Positions 43,306 to 46,713 of a stretch of 46,713 bases of DNA are shown piece after piece. Both the position numbers and the translations under genes were made by a program. Source of the DNA: Desulfobulbaceae bacterium (GTDB lineage Bacteria; Desulfobacterota; Desulfobulbia; Desulfobulbales; Desulfobulbaceae); the NCBI GenBank assembly GCA_011389815.1, contig JAABTP010000015.1, positions 1 through 46,713 on the forward strand, read 5' to 3'. The notes below the pieces were generated by a model that was given only the letters and a program-made list of their open reading frames with translations, was not told where the DNA came from and ran no database searches. Each line of letters starts with the position of its first letter. Within the stretch, counting starts at the first letter, position 1.

Positions 43306-43383
43306 AGTTTTTAATAATAAAGGATGTTTGTGAATAACAATGGGTGTTTGTTTAACTGTAACAAAGAGAGAAAAGGAGGAATA

Positions 43384-44967
43384 ATGAGACGCAAATACAT
43401 TGGCTTGGCGATGGGATTATTAGCCGGGTTGCTTGTCACGGCGACGTCAGGCTTTGCAGAAGAAAAACCAGAGTTGCTTTCGTTTAAGCCGTCAAATCTG
43501 CAATGGGAGAAAACAAAAGCCGACTTTGTTGCACCGTCCATTGCGACCTGTGCTGGCTGCCATCCGAGACAGTATGAAGAGTGGCGCGGATCAATGCATT
43601 TCATGGCATTCCAGGACCCGATCTATCTTGGCGAGTTGAACCTGGCCATTAAAGCTGTGGGAAAAGAGGTTGCCAAACAGTGTGAAGGCTGTCATACTCC
43701 GGCTGCCGTTGTCCAAGGTGAAACAGCAGACCTGGATTTCAACAATCTCAGTCCCTTGGCCAAGGCCGGTGTTTCCTGTGATGTATGTCATTCCATAAAA
43801 CGATTCACCCATTGGGAGACCCCGTCTCATGAGCCGGAAAATGGTTCTTTTATCCTTTCTCCGGGCAGAAACGACGACAGTGATCCAAGAGGCTTTGTCC
43901 GTACAAAATATGGTCCTTTCCCCGACTATGAGGGATGCGGCGGCGGTTTTCATGAATGTGTTGAGTCGCCCAAGCATCTGACTGCCGAGCTTTGTGCTGG
44001 TTGCCATCATGTCTACCATTACGACAAGCATTTTCCCTATGAGTTTACCTATGGTGAGTGGAAGAAGAGTTTGTACGCACTGAACGGTATCCAGTGTCAG
44101 GACTGTCATATGGTTGACCTTGAGACCTTCAAGCGTTCCGCTGATGAATATATCAAACCGAAACGGAGTGACTATCATCATTACTTTAATGGTGCCAACT
44201 TCCTGATGTACTACCTGAGAGGGCTGCAGGCCGAGAGAGAGGGTGATCAGAAGCTGGTGGAGAATTTGAAGAATAAGTACGAGATGGCTGTGGGGAGGCT
44301 CCAGGCTGCTGCTGAGATTGAGATTGATCCCATATATAATAAGAATGGTGATCTGTATAAGATCAGGGTTCGGGTCCATAACCGTCGAGCCGGACATAAC
44401 CTGCCCACCTCTCTGACTGCTGTGCGAGAAATGTGGCTCGAAGTCAAAATTACCGATAAGACGACTGGTAAGGTGCTGATTGAGAGCGGATATGTAGATG
44501 AAAAGGGTGAGTTGGACGGTGATACCCACATCTTCAACACCAAGGGTACCGACGAGCATGAGATCTTCCAGATTGATCCCTGGAAGGTTGTGTCCAATGC
44601 CGAGGTAGGTACTATTCCGCCCAAGGGATATCGGGATATCGTGTACACCATCCTGTATCCACAGGGACCAGGCCATGATCTGGATGTTCATGCCAAACTT
44701 CGTTTCCGTCAGGCCAGCCAGAAAGTTGCTGAAAAACTGCTGGCCGCAGTACCAGAGGGGATCAGCCTGGAAAAATGGTATGGTATAACCGAAGTTCCTG
44801 CAGTACCCATTGTTGACATGACTGAAACCAATGTAACGGTGAAGTCAACCGGGGAACCGAGCAAGGAACCCAATGTCATTGATAAGCTGACGACAGGTTG
44901 GTCGCATGTGCATGGGCTTGGTGGGCTTGAAATGATTAAGGATGCCAAAGATAAGGCTAAGAAATAA
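43384..44967 (+). CDS. Periplasmic five-haem cytochrome c (cytochrome c554-like)
   Basis: 527 residues from the ATG at 43384, with AGGAGG upstream; the reading from 43324 has no such site. The signal peptide ends near GFAEE. Five CxxCH haem motifs occur at Cys56 (CAGCH), Cys100 (CEGCH), Cys132 (CDVCH), Cys204 (CAGCH) and Cys238 (CQDCH). His-rich stretches (HHVYHYDKH, YHHYF) could supply distal ligands. The second half (about 310-500) has no haem motif and looks like a beta-rich domain (VHNRRAGHNLPTSL and DVHAKLRFRQA). This resembles the cytochrome c554 superfamily in Desulfobacterota; the electron donor and acceptor are not determinable. Confidence 0.9.
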   Translation: MRRKYIGLAMGLLAGLLVTATSGFAEEKPELLSFKPSNLQWEKTKADFVAPSIATCAGCHPRQYEEWRGSMHFMAFQDPIYLGELNLAIKAVGKEVAKQCEGCHTPAAVVQGETADLDFNNLSPLAKAGVSCDVCHSIKRFTHWETPSHEPENGSFILSPGRNDDSDPRGFVRTKYGPFPDYEGCGGGFHECVESPKHLTAELCAGCHHVYHYDKHFPYEFTYGEWKKSLYALNGIQCQDCHMVDLETFKRSADEYIKPKRSDYHHYFNGANFLMYYLRGLQAEREGDQKLVENLKNKYEMAVGRLQAAAEIEIDPIYNKNGDLYKIRVRVHNRRAGHNLPTSLTAVREMWLEVKITDKTTGKVLIESGYVDEKGELDGDTHIFNTKGTDEHEIFQIDPWKVVSNAEVGTIPPKGYRDIVYTILYPQGPGHDLDVHAKLRFRQASQKVAEKLLAAVPEGISLEKWYGITEVPAVPIVDMTETNVTVKSTGEPSKEPNVIDKLTTGWSHVHGLGGLEMIKDAKDKAKK

Positions 44968-45038
44968 AAGTAATATGAGCAAAACCCCGTGATTATCTTG
45001 TGAGCGGGTTGCTCCAAGTAGACGCACAAACACCTGTC

Positions 45039-45077
45039 ATCCGGCATTTTCTTTAGGGAAGATGCCGGATTTTTTTA
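45039..45077 (+). terminator. Rho-independent terminator of the cytochrome gene
   Basis: Perfect arms ATCCGGCAT (45039-45047) / ATGCCGGAT (45062-45070) and a long T run, about 75 bases after the cytochrome stop. Confidence 0.88.
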
Positions 45078-45115
45078 TTTTTTTTTGCCTCTACTCTTCA
45101 GATGCCGAATGTATC

Positions 45116-45174
45116 GTAGGGGCGAAGCTATGTGCTCGTCCTTTTACCGGGGAGACACGCAGGTCTGCCCCTAC
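45116..45174. repeat. Dispersed double-hairpin element, copy 2
   Basis: Starts GTAGGGGC and ends GCCCCTAC. An inner hairpin GGGGAGAC/GTCTGCCC (one mismatch) holds the same AGACAC...GGTCT core as 28301-28362. Differences in the stems are partly compensatory, so the fold is kept. Confidence 0.75.
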
Positions 45175-45241
45175 AGTTCCGAATCGAAAACAGGATCTTC
45201 TTTTTCGGAAGATCTCTAGATAAAAATAAGGAGTGTGGAAT

Positions 45242-45589
45242 ATGCAGAAAATAATTATTTTTGCCTTTCAGGGAAACCCCATGTGTTTTATTCATGTCTT
45301 ACTTAATAGCCAGAATATGGCTGAACAAGGGATGGGAGGGGACATTATTTTGGAAGGCGAGGCTGTTAAGCTGGTGCCGGAAATGGCAAAATCAGATCAT
45401 TTTCTCAATAAGCTCTACACAGAAACTAAGGGAAAAGGGCTTTTTCTTGGGGCCTGTCGGGTTTGCTCGAATAAAATGGGGGTTGTTGAAGCAATAGCAA
45501 CAGAAGGTATTCCGTTGATTGGTGATATGGCAGGACATCCGGCAATGGCAGAATATATCAAACAGGGATATACAATTATTACCATGTAG
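45242..45589 (+). CDS. DsrE-like small cytoplasmic protein
   Basis: 115 residues from the ATG at 45242, which has AAGGAG upstream. Landmarks are IIIFAFQGNPMCFIHVLL, GGDIILEGEAVKLV, FLGACRVCSNKMG and GHPAMAEYIKQGYTIITM. The fold pattern fits the DsrE/DsrF superfamily; the CRVC motif places two Cys where sulfur-relay proteins often carry one. A sulfur-transfer role is plausible in a sulfur-cycle organism but is inferred. A terminator follows. Confidence 0.65.
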   Translation: MQKIIIFAFQGNPMCFIHVLLNSQNMAEQGMGGDIILEGEAVKLVPEMAKSDHFLNKLYTETKGKGLFLGACRVCSNKMGVVEAIATEGIPLIGDMAGHPAMAEYIKQGYTIITM

Positions 45590-45617
45590 AGTTATATGGA
45601 CTTAGCTTTATGCGAAG

Positions 45618-45665
45618 AAAGGGAAGGGGCTAAATAGTTATTAGCAGGTGCCAGCTTCCCTTTTT
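45618..45665 (+). terminator. Predicted terminator after the DsrE-like gene
   Basis: AAAGGGAAG (45618-45626) pairs with CTTCCCTTT (45655-45663) across a 28-base loop, followed by T. The loop is long, so confidence is moderate. Confidence 0.55.
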
Positions 45666-45707
45666 ACGTCCAGCGTTGAGTCATGCAAATGCATTGTATG
45701 ATTCAGC

Positions 45708-46067
45708 CTAATTACTGACGAGCATAGGGGCGTCGTCCGTGATTACTTCAATTTCATGTGCGGTGAACACACCATCAATGTGGCTTCCTCTGGCTATAAT
45801 TTTTGCACCAAAATGGGCCTTTGACTTATCACCTTTAATGACGGTCTGTTCAGTAAATTTGACCCTTTTGTTATCTACTATCCATATCCCATGGGGCCAG
45901 CCGATTCCAGGCGTTTCTTTTACAATTCCATGAATATCCTTTCCGTTTGGCTGTGCTGAAACCTGTGCAGGTACTGCTGATAGTAAGAGTATTATGATGA
46001 GTACAGCAGGAATCAAGGTACGGCATCGGCTGCGGAACACGCTGTGGTTTAATTTTATGTTGTACAT
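45708..46067 (-). CDS. Exported DUF5666-like protein
   Basis: 119 residues from the ATG at 46067; the track-length reading from 46130 adds 21 residues with no ribosome site. The N-terminal hydrophobic segment ends near QVSAQPN, a likely signal peptide. The mature part (DIHGIVKETPGIGWPHGIWIVDNKRVKFTEQTVIKG, split here) and GAKIIARGSHIDGVFTAHEIEV resemble DUF5666 beta-barrel-like small domains. Function unknown, periplasmic. Confidence 0.6.
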   Translation of the reverse strand: MYNIKLNHSVFRSRCRTLIPAVLIIILLLSAVPAQVSAQPNGKDIHGIVKETPGIGWPHGIWIVDNKRVKFTEQTVIKGDKSKAHFGAKIIARGSHIDGVFTAHEIEVITDDAPMLVSN

Positions 46068-46318
46068 AAGGGTGTTGAAAAGTACCCCAGCATAGAGCAA
46101 TTTCAGTTGTCCGAGATGCCCAATAAGCATTTTTTTTCGTTTGTCAGTGTTACTGCAGCTTGATGTCGAACACTTTCCAGGCGGAATTCAGCCTTTTTCA
46201 AGAACCACTATGGGCAAGGCTCTGTTTTTTGGACAAGCCGACTGTCAGGAACAGCAAAAATGAGTAAACGGATATTGTTGTAGCTGTAATAATTTACATT
46301 ATTATTTTGATCCTTCCG

Positions 46319-46713
46319 TTATGCTGCCATTTTGAAGAGCGGCAGTTGCGGTGACTTTTTAGCAGGTTCTTTTTTGCGGGTTCCTGCCATTTTTAACAAT
46401 AACAAAGATATGCTGCTGAACGTACATCGAACTGCGATTGCGGACTGACCGCGAACCCGAACGGTTTCAAGACCAGTTTGATGTTTTAACAGGTTGAAAG
46501 GTCGTTCACAGTTTTTGCGAATATCGTGCGCCTCACGTATCTGCTCGACATGGTAAGGTATTCGTTGGAAAAAGCCTCTGTCTAACGGTATGCACCGAGA
46601 TTGCGGATAGCTTCCTTTAAGAAGGCATTCACCTGTATTTCCTGGTAATTTTCCATCAATTTTCTCCCGGTTTGGCATTAAACGGAAAGTTTTTGTAAAA
46701 AGGGCTCAGAGGT
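46319..46713 (-). mobile_element. Transposase C-terminal fragment at the right edge
   Basis: The 119-residue reading ends with a DDE-type transposase C-terminus: REAHDIRKNCERPFNLLKHQ, with the likely catalytic Glu in CERPFNLLK, then GLETVRVRGQSA and AGTRKKEPAKK. The same frame is closed by a TGA about 30 bases upstream of the first ATG. The fragment is therefore either frameshifted or its 5' part lies out of frame; the window ends 35 bases beyond. It does not look like the same family as the transposase at the left edge. Confidence 0.7.

Noticed and set aside
43591..44691. 366-codon open frame on the minus strand
   Set aside because: Antisense to the five-haem cytochrome, which has a signal peptide and haem motifs.
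1..46713. tRNA or rRNA genes
   Set aside because: No T-loop/acceptor patterns or rRNA-like conserved blocks were seen when reading the intergenic sequence.

Overview
The window looks like a chromosomal contig from a Gram-negative sulfate-reducing-type bacterium of the Desulfobacterota. Desulfobulbales, possibly a cable bacterium, is my best guess. This placement is inferred from the gene types (a two-CW protein, a YcaO-TPR protein, a bactofilin/M23 pair, a multiheme cytochrome, nSTAND/trypsin/WD40 proteins) and was not tested by any search. Both ends run into transposase fragments: the N-terminal part of one at the left edge and a C-terminal DDE part at the right edge. The sequence therefore probably stops where assembly broke on insertion sequences.

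Layout. Positions 1-12,000 are an accessory, conflict-type region. It holds an IS fragment that interrupts a BCCT transporter gene, a VapBC module, an AbrB antitoxin whose PIN toxin is gutted by an internal deletion, a very large trypsin/nSTAND/21-blade WD40 protein, an orphan AbrB antitoxin, a ParDE-like pair with a perfect operator palindrome, a Trypco1 protein, an orphan addiction-module antitoxin, a Cdd1-like helix-hairpin-helix protein and a YcaO-TPR protein. Positions 12,100-30,400 are mostly housekeeping and envelope genes: tsaE, a family 5 solute-binding protein, a GT39/ArnT-like membrane glycosyltransferase coupled to a short leader ORF, uppP, epmA, a small outer-membrane protein, dut flanked by two paralogous periplasmic coiled-coil proteins, a two-CW protein, an MltD-like transglycosylase, a YihY protein, cinA, a decayed UPF0175/DUF3368 module, recA, folA, a secreted SUMF1-domain protein and panE. 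Positions 30,780-32,600 form a second defence/mobile patch (AbiEii-like toxin with a DUF6922-like partner, and an Rpn-type nuclease). Positions 32,776-46,100 return to core functions: bioA, bactofilin with M23 peptidase, rpmB, an outer-membrane barrel, a histidine phosphatase, a 1416-residue PPDK-like protein, a five-haem cytochrome, a DsrE-like protein and a DUF5666-like protein.

Two things stand out beyond gene content. First, three intergenic regions (25,872-26,065; 30,462-30,692; 42,933-43,115) each carry a degenerate tandem array of 21-23 nt units, eight to eleven units long. Each array has its own consensus but nearly the same period, about two helical turns, and each lies just 3' of a coding gene. 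I do not recognise this as a known repeat class. Second, the trypsin-nSTAND-WD40 protein sits about 1 kb from a Trypco1 gene, which is the component set of proposed NTP-dependent conflict systems of multicellular bacteria. Two of its adjacent WD40 blades are nearly identical at DNA level, which suggests recent amplification.

Throughout the toxin-antitoxin material, toxins are missing or deleted while antitoxins are retained. Two dispersed double-hairpin elements (28,301-28,362 and 45,116-45,174) share GTAGGG/CCCTAC ends.
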